NCBI GenBank assembly: GCA_022835595.1
Contig: BQUP01000003.1
Coordinates: 192,629-256,628, forward strand
DNA length: 64,000 nucleotides
Origin: Cystobasidium ongulense
Lineage: Eukaryota; Basidiomycota; Cystobasidiomycetes; Cystobasidiales; Cystobasidiaceae
Direction: 5' to 3'
The notes beneath the pieces were generated by a model. That model made no database searches. It worked only from the letters and a program-made list of their open reading frames with translations, and was not told the origin of the DNA. Shown here one piece after another: positions 22,971 through 34,676 of the stretch. The translations under genes and the position numbers were made by a program. Position 1 is the stretch's first letter, and each line of letters begins with the position of its first letter.

Positions 22971-24860
22971 ATGGCCGAGTACAGCAATGGTGCGTGTGCT
23001 GGTCTATTCTGTGCTGTGCTATAGCTGACCTTCGCGCCGTGCTCTGAATGTGTCTGTGTCCATCCACCACCACCACCACCACCACCACCACCCAGGCCAC
23101 GACACACCCGACACTGCAAAGCCTCGCGTAAACATCTCCAAGAAGCTGGCTGGATACGTGGGCTGTAGGTCTGCTTTGATTGCTGCTGCCGTTGCCGTAT
23201 GATGCTGAACACCCGTGCCTGTATGATACAATACAATGCGACACACACACCAGTCGCCAACCTGCCCAACCAGCACCACCGCAAGTCTGTCCGCAAAGGA
23301 TTCCACTTCACCGTCATGGTAGTCGGTGCGTGCAGCCCTCACTCGCCGTACTCTATCCACTGACAATGCAATCCCTGCTGCCCTTCCTCTATGCGCGTGC
23401 ACGCTCCCCCCTCTTGGACCTTTTGACATTGGCACATCCAGGCGAATCTGGACTAGGAAAGTCGACACTCGTCAACACGCTCTTCAACACTGCTCTGTAC
23501 CCACCTAAGGAGGTATTAGACCCGTCAGTCGAGCGTCCCAAGACTGTCAACATAGAGTCCATCTCGGCCGACATTGAAGAGTCCGGCGTGCGGTTGAAGC
23601 TCACCGTCGTCGACACTCCTGGTTTCGGAGACTATGTAAACAACAACCAGTCCTGGCAGCCCATCTTGAACAATATAGAAATGCGCTTCGACGCGTACTT
23701 GGAGCAAGAGAATCGCGTCAATAGAGCTAAAATGGTAGATAACAGGGTACATGCGTGTCTGTACTTTATCGAGCCCACCGGTCACTCCCTCAAAGCTCTT
23801 GATATCGAATTCATGAAGAGATTGTGCAACAAGGTCAATCTCATCCCTGTCATCGCAAAGAGTGACACCCTCTCAGATGAGGAAACTGTCGCTTTCAAAG
23901 AGCGTATTCTACGCGACCTCGAATTCCATCGGGTAGAGATATTCAGAGCGCCACTATACGACAAGGATGACGAAGAGACAGTTGCTGAGAACGACGAGAT
24001 TATGGTCAGTCTTTTCAGTCTTATCGATACCTTGAGCGTTTTTAACGAGTGGCACACTACAATCTACAGCGCAAGATTCCCTTTGCAGTAGTAGGCTCAA
24101 ACAATCTAGTCGACACAGCAGATGGCAGACAAGTCAGAGGTCGCTCGTACCCATGGGGAGTCGTAGACGTCGATAACGAAGATCACTGTGATTTTGTCAA
24201 ATTGCGTCAAATGTTGATCAGAACTCATATGGAAGAATTGAAGGAACATACTCAAACTGTCCTTTATGAACGTTATAGATCGGAGAAATTGATGAGTATG
24301 GGAGTCACTCAGGATCATTCAGTTTTCAAGGAGATCAAGTACGTTCTCTGCTCTTCAGCTCCGGTCATATTGTTCAAAGAATGCCGAATGACGGGACGAA
24401 GAGGGGTTTGCTGATGTGATCATATTCTCACGATATAGCCCACAAGCTAAAATGGCAGAGGAGCGCTCACTACACGAGGCTAAGCTACAGAAAATGGAAG
24501 CTGAGATGAAGATGGTTTTCCAGCAGAAGGTATGCATGCTCAGTCGGCCGACTATTTCCAATGATTACCACACTGACTAGCTGGGTGCGATTCTTTCATC
24601 GACACAGGTTGCCGAGAAGGAAGCCAAGCTTAAGCAATCCGAGGAAGAGCTATATGCCCGCCACAAAGAGATGAAGGACCAACTCGAACGCACGCGTGCG
24701 GAGTTAGAAGAAAAAAGTGAGCTCATTTCGGTATTGTTACTTTTTGGTCAACGGTTGTATGCTGACAGCTGTTATTTCCCTCAAAGAACGTCGTCTTGAA
24801 TCTGGTCGTCCTATAACACCTCCTCAAGCTAAAAAGAAGAGTGTCTTTGCTAGGAACTAG
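22971..24860 (+). CDS. Septin, CDC3/AspB group
   Basis: GTP-binding cytoskeletal protein forming hetero-oligomeric filaments at septa and bud necks. About eight exons. [20 protein letters not shown], then [21 protein letters not shown]-loop GESGLGKST, switch motif VVDTPGFGD, base-recognition AKSD, septin unique element ending [20 protein letters not shown]-terminal coiled coil follows ([20 protein letters not shown] ... [19 protein letters not shown]), then [16 protein letters not shown]. Closest by recollection to CDC3-type septins because of the KSVRKGFHF and coiled-coil layout; the group call is inference. The first intron ends in a (CCA)9 run. Divergent from U2A'. Confidence 0.93.
23064..23090 (+). 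repeat. (CCA)9 microsatellite at a 3' splice site
   Basis: Nine perfect CCA units sit immediately before the acceptor CCCAG (23091-23095) of septin intron 1. They occupy the place of the usual polypyrimidine tract. The preceding likely branch point is the CTGAC at about 23026. Confidence 0.85.
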
Positions 24861-25586
24861 ATGTTTCCCGCAAAGTCTTCGTTCGTTATTTTCGGTCTCA
24901 CTCTCCCTTCCTTTCTTCTTATGCCGCTTCTATCAGACATTTGGACATCCAAAATCATGAAGTATTTCCTCCAAAGCAGTTGCAAGAGTATACCAGCTGT
25001 GAGTGAGCGGTGACACCCTCTCTCTCCACGCTGTCTTTCACAATCAATGAGTATATGGCTGCTCGTCAGTATTTGGCCATACACACAGAAGTCCCTTGTT
25101 CGTTGTAACTATATATATCACCTCGTCCTGCGCCCTTGCTCCTTATCTTTATCACCATTTTTCAGTTGGGCGGTTCAGTCGGAATAAAACCCACACTTAG
25201 ATGACCTGCTGGAGTACGAGATTCTGAAATTGGCTTGACGCTGACTCGAGGTTATAGCTTGCTTTGTCTACAAGTTTCCCGGATCATCCGTATACGCTCT
25301 TTTCGATCACCCTGCAATGCGATTGATGAAAGCAGATTGCCTGCTCTCGACTTGCTCTTGAACAGCACCCAACACACGACTCCCAATCCTCGTTCAATTG
25401 CTGCTTGTGTTATCTCAGCCTCATGCGCCATCCAGTCACGCTCTTCGGTTGATCTCTCCTCTACCTCATCACTTTCATTATTCCTCAATTCCAAGCGAAA
25501 AGAAACCCGAGTGAAACGTGGAAGAACAAAAAAAAACACTGTGCATATACACGAAACCAGCTAGTTATTCGCAGCAAGGATAATCG
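24861..25586. other. Intergenic between septin and PRELI gene
   Basis: About 730 bp with the septin 3' UTR and the PRELI-gene promoter. A 95-codon minus-strand open frame (25252-25539) has no recognised similarity. Nothing else seen. Confidence 0.4.
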
Positions 25587-26359
25587 ATGCCCGTCTCTTG
25601 GTGCTCGTCACAGATTATAAGCTTCAATTTTCATCAATTGGCTGGTACTTTATTTCGTAAATATCCAAACGAGTATGCTCAACATGTCGTCAGTGTCGAT
25701 GTGCTGGATAGAAGCATAGATCCAGAGACTGGCGTGCTGAGGACAGAGAGATTGATTGGAGTCGTTCAGCCTACTCCTAGATGGGTAACCTCTGTGAGTC
25801 GTTTCTGTCTCTGACTGCCCGCGAATTGCTGCGGTGTGTGACGAGAGTTGACGGTTGGACTTCTTCCCATTGAATGCAATACAGCTCCTCGGTAGCAGCA
25901 GTGCAGAGAGTTACGCACGAGAAGTGACATTCCTGGTCCCAGAGAGCTCACACGCTCCTGATACGCAACCACCTACGATCTTGGTGTCGAGCATAAACAT
26001 GTCTCTCAAGAACGTACTCACGTGCTATGAGAGAATCTCATACGTTCCTTCAAGGCTAAAACCAAAGTCAGAGAGCGTAATGACTACGCTTGCTGAGATA
26101 TCAGCACATGGTAAATTAAAGGATGGTGGAATGACTGCTAGGAAAATAGGGAGAAAGTTCGAAGATTACAGTCTGGAAAGGTGTGCTCGCTCTTTCAACC
26201 CGATTCAGCTCATGTGCGATACTAACGCATAGCATCTTCTCATTCTCCAGGTATAAAGTCAATTCCCAAGTAGGACGTAAAGGTCTAGATAGCAAGCTGC
26301 AGCAATATTTCCCAGATCACCTGACGGACCATCCACGGGATGAGGCCGATGACGAGTGA
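25587..26359 (+). CDS. PRELI/MSF1-domain (UPS-type) mitochondrial lipid transfer protein
   Basis: PRELI-like intermembrane-space protein that, with Mdm35, shuttles phospholipid (phosphatidic acid for Ups1, phosphatidylserine for Ups2 relatives). Three exons; the domain runs nearly full length. Hallmarks: LFRKYPNEYAQHVVSVDVLD, SIDPETGVLRTERLIGVVQP, PRWVT joined over the intron to SLLGSSSAESYAREV, then INMSLKNVLTCYERISYVPS, and the C-terminal RKFEDYSLERYKVNSQVGRK. The tail is acidic (HPRDEADDE). The start MPVSWCSSQ is odd: family members usually begin MKI or MKF directly before this block, so a tiny upstream exon joined at the CACAG before ATTATAAGC (25614) is possible. Which UPS subgroup cannot be decided. 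Confidence 0.85.
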
Positions 26360-26827
26360 AGCAGGTATCCACCAGATTATTGACTAAAGAAGAGAACCTT
26401 GGCAATTAGTAGGATAGCAACCCTGTAATACTACGACTACTTCGTTTCAACACATGTAGCCTTATGCAGTATCCTATACGATGTGTAAACTTAGAATAGT
26501 CGCAAAAGTAGACAGCACTCAACACGGCCACAATCAGACTAATGATGCAGCGGCAAACGACTTGTTTGTCTGTGAACGGAAGTCGAGCATTGGTGCTGAG
26601 AGCGGTTGGTAATGTGCTTTTCAATATGGTAGTATGCTACTGCTGATAATGGTATGCTACGGCAAGAACAATATGCTCTAAGTACAGTTGCTGACATGTC
26701 ACAGATCTAAATGTCTATAGTACTAGATAATGACTGTGTTGACGGAGCGGCTATTACAAGAAAGCTGAAATGCTTCTCACATCAGGCTTTGTGTCGGTGC
26801 TAAGTCGAAGCCATCGACCTGGTCCGC
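26360..26827. other. Intergenic between convergent 3' ends
   Basis: About 470 bp between the PRELI stop and the GH16 gene stop. AT-rich, no coding signal. Short recurring words (GTATGCTAC, TGCTGATAAT) resemble the tract at 10.6-10.9 kb but are too weak to call. Confidence 0.4.
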
Positions 26828-28713
26828 TTAGACCACACACACATTCGCTTGTGTACAGCCTGATGGTAAAGATGAATCGAAGTCTGTCTCGTAGTACAGC
26901 TTGACAGATTGAATTCTCATAGTGGCCGTCGTATTCGGCAGAGGAGCCTATACATACAAGAATGAGGTCAGTCTCTGATAGTCTCCTTTGATACCATCCG
27001 GAACTTACGCCGAAGAAGCCAATATTGCCGCTTGCCCAGTGGTTGAAGACCATGTTAGAGGGATTTTGCGACACTGTATGTGACATAACATAAGCATCAA
27101 GAGAGAGAAAAGAGCGACATGGTATCGCGAGCTTACCATCGCCAATTGGGCCATCTAGGAGCTGACCATCGAAGTAATATAAGGTTGTGGTTCTATCCCA
27201 AGCAATACTGATTTGGACAGCGAGAGAGTCAGCAATGCGTAGCCGTCACAGCAGGACGAAGCTGGACTCACGTATACTTGTGGAAGCCGACGGTAGGATC
27301 AGACGGGAAGGGAACGGTTTTATGGGACTTGTCACCGCTCTTGTCCGGGGCGTGATTAGTGAGCTGGAGTCCGGCTTCATGGACTGGGCTGTCTGTGAGT
27401 ATCGAAGCGGATATGACTTCCATGTCTTGCTCATCTGAGGTCGTAGACTGATCATTCGTGTAACTCCACTGCAGCGAGAAACATTCATACTCAGGTGAGA
27501 GACACTTATGTATAGTAAAAGGGTGCGAATAACTCACGAATGCTTGACATGTTCCTGGCGTGGCATCGACTCGAATCATGGCTTCAGCCCACATTCTTGT
27601 CATGCCCTTTCCACCATTATTGAAGATCATTTGTGCGCCTGTCACTTGTCCGCCTGCTCGTTGATTGCCGGGGACGACAAGGTGTACACCATCGCTGCCA
27701 AATTTGACATTAGATTGACTTCCATATACGTATGTCCCGTCAGGTGCTGTATTTCCAATCTGGTATCCGTCTGCGATTGTGAGTCCTAGATCTTGAAGTT
27801 GTGATACTGATTTATACTTGCGGAAATCTACGCCAAAGCTCTTGCGAAGGTAAAGATTATTGAAGCTTGAAATTTGAAAGCCGCATGAGCAACCTCTAAG
27901 CGCTTTACCGGTTGAAAAAGCGCTAATGGCGGCACTCGAAGTGCTTGCAGAGACGATAGAAGAGATAGAAGAAGAAACGGGGCTGGAAGTCGGAGCTAGA
28001 GATGTAGAATTTACTGTTGAAGCTGGAGATGTGGCAGAGGAAGAAGAAAAAGAACTTGATACAGTGGCACTAGATGAAGGAGAGGCCGACGCGGAAGTGG
28101 AGGAGCTGGATGAAGTACTGGAAGGACTAGTGCTGCTCGAAGACGAAGGTGAAGATGACGACGATGATGGCGATGATGACGATGATGACGAAGAGGAGCT
28201 GGAAGAACTTCTGCTACTTGTAGAAGAGCTACTGGAGGAGCTGGTACTACTGGAAGACGAAGAGGTCGAGCGCGAAGTAGAAGAGCTGGTAGTGGAAGTG
28301 GACGAAGTGGTGGCGGGAGTGGAGGAGGCTTCTGGTTCCTCAGAGCTGCTGCTGGTCTCAGATTCCTCTTTTGAGGTACTTCTCGTAAGTTCTACTGGGG
28401 AAGATGGAGTCTCTGCATCACTTGAAGACGAGCTTGGCGAAGCTGAAGTAGGTGCCGCAGTGGCGACATCTGAAGCCACGGCGCTATTACTGACTTCAAC
28501 AGCCATATTGCGTGATCTCGCTAGAGAATATAATACTTGTCTCTTCCATGATCCATCCAGATCTTGTTCTGCCTGTTCCTGCTGTTCCTCGACATTTGCG
28601 TACCTCGCAGTGGCGAAATTCGCAGGTGCCGAAAGCGTTCCTTGCAGGAAGAAGCTCGAAGTCAAAGTGAGGAGCAGGAGTGCTCTGGACGAAAGCTCAG
28701 AAGAGGTGCGCAT
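26828..28713 (-). CDS. Secreted GH16-family glycosidase with long Ser-rich region
   Basis: Extracellular glycoside hydrolase family 16-like enzyme acting on beta-glucans or related wall polymers; exact activity unknown. Signal peptide about residues 1-28 (SRALLLLTLTSSFFLQGTLS). Then about 200 residues dominated by Ser/Thr/Pro, surely heavily O-glycosylated. The catalytic domain starts at RGCSCGFQISSF: WAEAMIRVDATPGTCQAF joins WSYTNDQSTTSDEQDMEVIS, whose E-x-D-x-E core EQDME is the GH16 catalytic pattern. Later AWDRTTTLYYFDGQLLDG and NMVFNHWASGNIGFFG are typical of the family, and the end is PSGCTQANVCVV. Five exons. Here the Ser-rich part precedes the catalytic domain. The antisense strand shows a long acidic frame that is only its shadow. 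Confidence 0.88.
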
Positions 28714-30102
28714 ATTGACTATTGTCTTTTTAATTGGGCAGAGAGAAGAGAGAGAGGAGAATGAAATAATCCTTCTTGCTTCTCTCGTCGCCTCAGTTAA
28801 ATGCAGTCTTGTTCGGGCAAGCCACTTCCCATAATTCGTAACCTAAAGAGGATGATCGAAAAGAAAGCCAGCACGAGACGGACCCAGTTGACACTTGTTG
28901 AGAGAGCCGAATGATGTCGTTAAGCCCTGGATGAATGAATTAAGTGCTGCTGTTGTCTGTGTCCTGCGAATTATGCGCACAGTATATTGGGCCTCTTGAA
29001 CCTAAATCATAGTCTAGCGCTGTCTACCAGATCAACGACGTAGGGCAATTTAGTCACTTTAGGACGGGTCTTGACTGCAATTAAAGAAGGCTGTTACGTA
29101 GACCCCTCAGCTGCGGTTGACTTTGAAGGCGTGCCGTCATACTCTATACTCAGGAAAACGTTCGCATCTTCGCTTCTCCGATCAGCTCAATCCAGCTCCA
29201 GCTTGACCTATTCCGGCACTTCGGATTACGGGATCACGTACTTATTGTTATTGTCTAGCGAGCTCAAGCCGTTTCCTTCAAGGCTGTGTAAGGCCTTGGG
29301 TCATCCTTTCACACCGGTGCCTTTCACTACTGTGTTTATAGTATTGGGACAGTCGTGTAACTTAGAGCGGTCATCGAGAGGTGGACAAAGTCGGCCAGCG
29401 TTACCGTACCTGACCTGACCTGACCTGAACAGGGTGTGGTCGCGGATAGAGGGTTTGAGAAGCCATATGGGGAAGCTTTGTGTGGATAGCTGGTAGACTG
29501 CGGATTCGGTCTCAAGCAGGCCGCAGCTGTCAACAGTCGGCGAAGAATGCCGGGTACTGACTTCTGCATGAGATCCTGGTGGCGTGGACTACGGCCATTC
29601 AGTCAGGAAGGAACCACTTGACCAGCCATACCAACCCATGTATGTCCCCCTCTCCACCAACTCGAACATATCTCTTCGAACAAGAGGCGCATCGTGATGT
29701 TGCGTGCGAGCGATACGGTGCTTGCAGAGGTGAGAACAGGAAGTATGCCATGCTGAGCTGTGATAAGCTAGAGTTGAGCTGCTGTGGCATACGGTAGCAA
29801 CCTCAATGGTGTACTGCATTGTCTGCACATTCGCATCATACTAATGACATGGCACCGCAGCTGTTGGATAGCCGGGGTAGACGACGAAACTTGGCCGGGG
29901 CATGCGACCACGCCATCAGACAGGGCGAGGGACCGGCGCAACTCTGTATTCGAAAGGTCGGAGTTCTCGCGTCCCAATTGCTGTCGAGACATTGAGTGGA
30001 GAAGAGTCTGGTCATCACGTCTGAGCACTCGAAGCCGCTGCGATCAGTCATGTTGCATCTTGGTGCCCGAGCAACTGGCATTAGCTATAACAACAAGTCA
30101 AT
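28714..30102. other. 1.4 kb intergenic, no gene seen
   Basis: Upstream of the GH16 gene and of the small Q-rich gene, which diverge. Only short frames without similarity. A perfect run of four ACCTG units lies at 29408-29427. It probably contains two promoters. Confidence 0.4.
29408..29427. repeat. (ACCTG)4 short tandem repeat
   Basis: Four perfect 5-bp units in the intergenic region. No evident function. Confidence 0.7.
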
Positions 30103-30718
30103 ATGATACCTCCACCACTACGAGAACATCTGGTCCGTAAGCTCACTCAGAAGGTAGGCCGTTGCTTTAATTGGTTTATTGGGCTGTCTTCCGTGCTGAA
30201 AGGACGTGTCCCCAATCCAAAAGCTCGTAGAATCACCAACATTCAACTCGTTAGTACATAACACGCACGGAACGATTGCAGCATTCCTGGACGGTATAGA
30301 TGAAGGTCGGAAACAGAAAGCAACCACTGAAGTCAAACGTGAGTGTCTTTCTGTCCCTTGCATAAGTTGCCGGCTTGCTTACGCAGGTATATTTCGCCTC
30401 CAACGCACGATAGGGTCTGACACCTCCGAGCGACAGGAAGCCACGCAGCAGCAGCAGCAGCAAGCACAACAATCACAGCCATACCAATCCTCGAAACATC
30501 AAGCCTATTCTCGAACGCATGATTTCGAAAAGCCAAGATCCTCAAAAGTCAACGATCCTCGTACACCTCCACATGAATCGGAGTCGTCCACGTCGACATC
30601 CTCCAACAACACCACACCGCCTGGACTCACTGATCTAGAGGCGTTCATGAGACGCACGAAAGCATCGCTGGAAGAAGCCGAACGAAGAGCTGATGCGCAA
30701 AGGAGGAACAAATCTTGA
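30103..30718 (+). CDS. Small unrecognised Gln/Ser-rich protein
   Basis: Three exons (30103-30153, 30203-30338, 30387-30718) give 172 aa. The N-terminal 65 residues look structured: MIPPPLREHLVRKLTQK joins DVSPIQKLVESPTFNSLV, then HNTHGTIAAFLDGID and EGRKQKATTEVKRIFRLQRT. The middle is Gln-rich (TQQQQQQAQQSQ) from a CAG run, then Ser/Thr/Pro-rich. The last about 30 residues form a charged helix (TDLEAFMRRTKASLEEAERR). The helical N-terminal segment resembles small mitochondria-associated fungal proteins, but I cannot name a family. Splice sites and start codon context are good, so the gene is likely real. Function unknown. Confidence 0.68.
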
Positions 30719-31687
30719 ACGAGCTATCACTGTGGCGGTTGTACGTTCAGGGAATCGATACACATCAGCAAGCACACAACAAGAGCCCGAGCATAGCATG
30801 AATGCGCGCCGGTATATAATCCCTCATACTTAGAGTCTTCCACTTAAACTTCCTGGCACCTACCCAGATTCGTTGAAGCACAATGCCGTCCACAAAGACC
30901 CGTCCGAAATAGTACATGCATGTGCTCTTTCCTCGACACACCTCAGCACAAAGGACACCTCTCAGCGCCCTATACACGCTGCCTCATGAAATATCGCGAC
31001 AACTGCGGCTCCTCCCATTCTTCATCACTGCCGTTATGAAGTGTGGTGGGTCCAACGGATGTTGCCTCAGTTCTGCGTGAGATAGTCAAGTGGTCTACCA
31101 CCTGGATTCCGCTACGATACTGTGTATTTAGTAAGGACGAGAGGGCGGAGGGGCAGTTTGACAGACTCGAGCAGGGTAGCAGGAAGAGCTCGCGGGACAG
31201 CTCGGGCAAGGTCCAGTACCTACAGCGTAAAGAAAGGCACGTGCGTCTCTTAGTGGCGACCGCCCTAGGCATAACTTTAGGCGAGGGTCAATCGAGGGCA
31301 TGCTTGATTCGGCTTGTTCGTCTTCCTTCCTCCGAATTTTGATATTATTGAATGAAGATCTATACGATGATGTATCAATCGCCATGACACCTCTTCGCCA
31401 TGTGTCACACTGGTGTCACTGCTTATCCAATCAGTGCTGTTCAATTATTATTACTATTTCCTGTTGCGCGCTTCTGGAACTTCGCTGCGTTGCGTCACTC
31501 CCGTTTTTCCCAGCTCGTCGTGCTGACTTCCAGCGCTCGTGAGTCGTGATCGAACGGCGCGGGTTTGGAAAGACGAGACAATAATCTATGCGAGTAGTTC
31601 CACAAACAGCGACAAGAACACCGAACGCCCTCTTGCCTTCCTTCCTAACGCTCACTCTCCATCAACACATCAAGACACCTCTTCAAG
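30719..31687. other. Intergenic, no gene seen
   Basis: About 970 bp between the small Q-rich gene and the CFEM gene. No recognisable coding sequence. The last part is a pyrimidine-rich leader (CTTCCTTCCTAACGCTCACT) just before the CFEM start, typical of a fungal 5' UTR. Confidence 0.4.
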
Positions 31688-34676
31688 ATGAAGTCCTCCA
31701 CTCTGGCTTCAGCTGCTTTTGCTGGCTTGCTCTCGTCGATCATTCCAGCTTCCCGAGCTTTCCCAGCCCAAAAGAGACAGCTTGTAAGTGAAGAAAGCTC
31801 GCGAATTGCTAGAATAGCACATGCTAATGTATTGTCGCATGTAACACAGGACCCAGCTGCTCCAGGATGCGCTCAAGACTGCATGATTGACAAGATTCTT
31901 GACGCTCGAGAGTGAGTTTGAGAGATCCGACCTTCCCATCTGGGTACTTTGCTTCCGAGAGGTTTGGCAAATACCGACATTGATCCAGCATTGGATACTG
32001 CTACCAGGTAGGAAACCGTATGAAAGTAAGCTAATACTGTATGCTATCTATCGCAGCCCAGGTCTAGCTCCTACTTGTGATCCTGGCTCTGCAGACTACG
32101 TCACTTGTCTATGCACAAGTCCGAAATTCTTGCCCGCTTTCGACGGGTAAGCTGACCCACCTGTATATAGGTTCGTATTGGCCTCGCTAATGGTATTATA
32201 TCCTCATAGCTGCATACTTGATCACTGTGTAAGTCGTTAGAACGTCTCCCGCGACCTTTCTAAGTCACGTGGGACGTTGCCTGATATAGACTTGCTCTTC
32301 TAGAGTACCCCGGACTACCAGTCTGGTCAGACCTACGGCCAGCTTTTCTGTAGCAGTGCTTCTGTTTCTCAAGGTTAGTCAAATAAGCTTCTAGAGTATT
32401 TACTTTGCTAATTTGTTCCTTTCAAACAAAAGTTGCACAAGCTCAGTCTGTCGGATCGATAGCCTTTAGCACATTGGGCTTGACGCCGTCTTCAGTCGCC
32501 GGCTCTAGCACTGCTGCAGACAATGCCACATCAGCTGTATGTCCTTAAAATCGTCCTGACTCGCTTCGAGGGCTGACACTTCGTGTGGGTCTTTCTCGTA
32601 GGCTACCTCTACTGCTGCTGACAGCTCAAGCGCAGTTGGGACCACCCTTGTCGTAGTACCGACTGGTACCGATGGTTCTTCGTCTGCTTCAATCAGCGGT
32701 GCTTCATCGTCGGCTGCGTCCAGCGACTCGGCATCCGGAACGACCGTTGTCGTTGTACCTACCAGTGGCGCAGCGACCAGTACCGACTCAGCAAGCAGTG
32801 ACTCCACTGCGGCAGCTAGCGGAACGACCGTTGTCGTTGCCGGTTCAAGCATCGGTGCCGAATCGAGCGCCGCTAGCCCTTCAGCTACGACCGACTCTTC
32901 AGCCGCTTCGGGTACTACGCTAGTTGTAGCACCAGCCTCGTCAGAGAGTTCACCCGAATCATCTAGCGCATCTTCTGATACTGGTGCCTCTGGTACCACC
33001 TTGGTTGTAGTTCCTGCAGCAACTGGCGGATCTTCCGATGCGTCCGCCGCATCCTCGTCTGCTTCAGCGTCCGGTACAACTCTTGTAGTTGCCCCCACTT
33101 CTGCAGCTTCGACCGATACTGCAGCATCTTCAGCCGTGATGGACTCTTCCTCTGCAAGCTCCGACGCTTCAGGTACCACCCTCGTAGTTGCTCCAGCACC
33201 AAGTGAAGCCTCGTCAACTGCCACAAGTGACTCCGCTGCCGCATCCTCCAGTGCATCAGGAACAACTCTCGTCGTCGCCCCAGCTTCCGGTGAAGGCTCG
33301 TCAACTGCCACAAGTGACTCCGCTGCCGCATCCTCCAGTGCATCAGGAACAACTCTCGTCGTCGCGCCAGCTTCCGGTGAAGGCTCGTCAACTGCCACAA
33401 GCGAGTCCGCTTCCGCATCCTCCAGTGCATCAGGAACAACTCTCGTCGTCGCCCCAGCTTCCGGCGAAGCCTCGTCAACTGTCACAAGCCAGTCCGCTTC
33501 TTCTTCCGATGCTTCTGGAACTACACTTGTTGTGGCTCCAGTTTCCGGAGAAGCTTCTTCAACTGCTTCATCAGACTCAGCTGCCTCGTCCGGCGTGTCT
33601 GGAACTGACGCAGCTGCTGTCCCTACATCTGGTGCATCCACTACCGATTCGGCATCATCTATAGCCATGTCTTCGACCCAAACATTCACCTCTGCGAACG
33701 GAACCAGCATTGCCATTGTGCCCGTCGGCACAGGGGGAGACTCTGGATCATCTGCCACCGCCACAGATAGTGGTGCAAGCAGCGCCTCAGCAACAGCTGG
33801 AAGCGGAGCCAACCCAGCCGATTCAACATCAGCATCGAGCATCATCTCTTCCGCTGTCAGTTCACTCGAATCTTCTGTTTCAAGCGTCACTTCCAGTATC
33901 GGCGCAACTGGCGGTATCGGAGGTGTCGCTACCGGCGGCACATCTTCTTCCGGCGACCCCTCTTCTTCTGCAGCGTCCGGTGCCGCATCCTCTTCGAGCG
34001 TCGCATCCAGTGCTGACGCCACTGGCGCCGTCGGAGGTGTCGCTACTAGCGGTGCGACTTCCTCCAGTGATCCTTCATCCTCTATGGCGTCCAGTACCGC
34101 ATCTACCTCGAGCGACGCCTCTAGTTCCGGTGCAACCGGCGCTGTTGGCGGTGTCGCTTCCAGCGGTGCATCTTCCTCCAACGAGCCTTCTTCCTCTGCA
34201 GCATCCAGTGGTGCGGCTCCCTCTTCCAGCATGATGACTGCTCCTGCTGGGGGAAGCGGTCCGCTAGTTACAACTATCACTACAAATGGACAAACATACT
34301 TTTCCGCAAACGGCGTATTGACCCAGATTGACGGTCAAGGCAATCCGGTGATGAGCTCTTCCAGCATGGCACCCTCGGTAAGTCACACAGTCTTTGGCTT
34401 AGAAGAGTTCGCGCGCTAAATTGGCATACTTTTCCCCAGTCTTCGGCTCCAGCATCTTCCAGCTTGCCTACTCCAACAACAGCCACCGTCGTAGCATCGC
34501 CAACCGATGTCTTCGGAAGCACGTTATACGTCAACTACACTCTCCCCATCACTGAAGGCAGCACACCCAGAGGAATGACTCAAACGCTGATCATTGGTAC
34601 AACAACCGACTCCGCTGGCTCAATCATTGGATTTACTTCGGTTGCTTCCGAACCAGCTAGCTCTTCTGCTGCATAA
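31688..34676 (+). CDS. CFEM-domain secreted protein with long Ser/Thr repeats
   Basis: Extracellular CFEM protein; in other fungi such proteins act in haem uptake, wall stability or host interaction. Signal peptide about residues 1-24 (MKSSTLASAAFAGLLSSIIP). Cysteines follow the eight-Cys CFEM pattern over several small exons: PGCAQDCMIDK, a 48-nt exon at 31960-32007, then PTCDPGSADYVTCLCTSPKF, GCILDHC and GQLFCSSAS. After it come hundreds of residues of Ser/Thr/Ala repeats built around SGTTLVVAP (about 11 copies), with near-identical 87-bp units at 33211-33558, then a second repeat family (TGAVGGVAT). The C-terminus (SEPASSSAA) has no hydrophobic GPI-anchor segment, although many CFEM proteins are GPI-anchored. 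About eight or nine exons. A 591-codon antisense open frame is an artefact of the codon bias. Confidence 0.88.
33211..33558 (+). repeat. Four tandem 87-bp coding repeats in the CFEM gene
   Basis: Units begin at 33211, 33298, 33385 and 33472 with TCGTCAACTG and encode 29 residues around SGTTLVVAPASGEGSSTATS. The first two are almost identical, pointing to recent expansion; the fourth is more diverged. The in-frame period suggests length variation between strains. Confidence 0.9.

Noticed and set aside
27926-28834. 302-codon acidic open frame opposite the GH16 gene
   Set aside because: Glu/Asp-rich complement of the poly-serine linker; a shadow of the real gene.
32505-34280. 591-codon open frame antisense to the CFEM gene
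   Set aside because: Mirrors the Ser/Thr/Ala repeat codon bias (Glu/Asp/Ala/Val-rich translation); no start context, domain or splice logic of its own.
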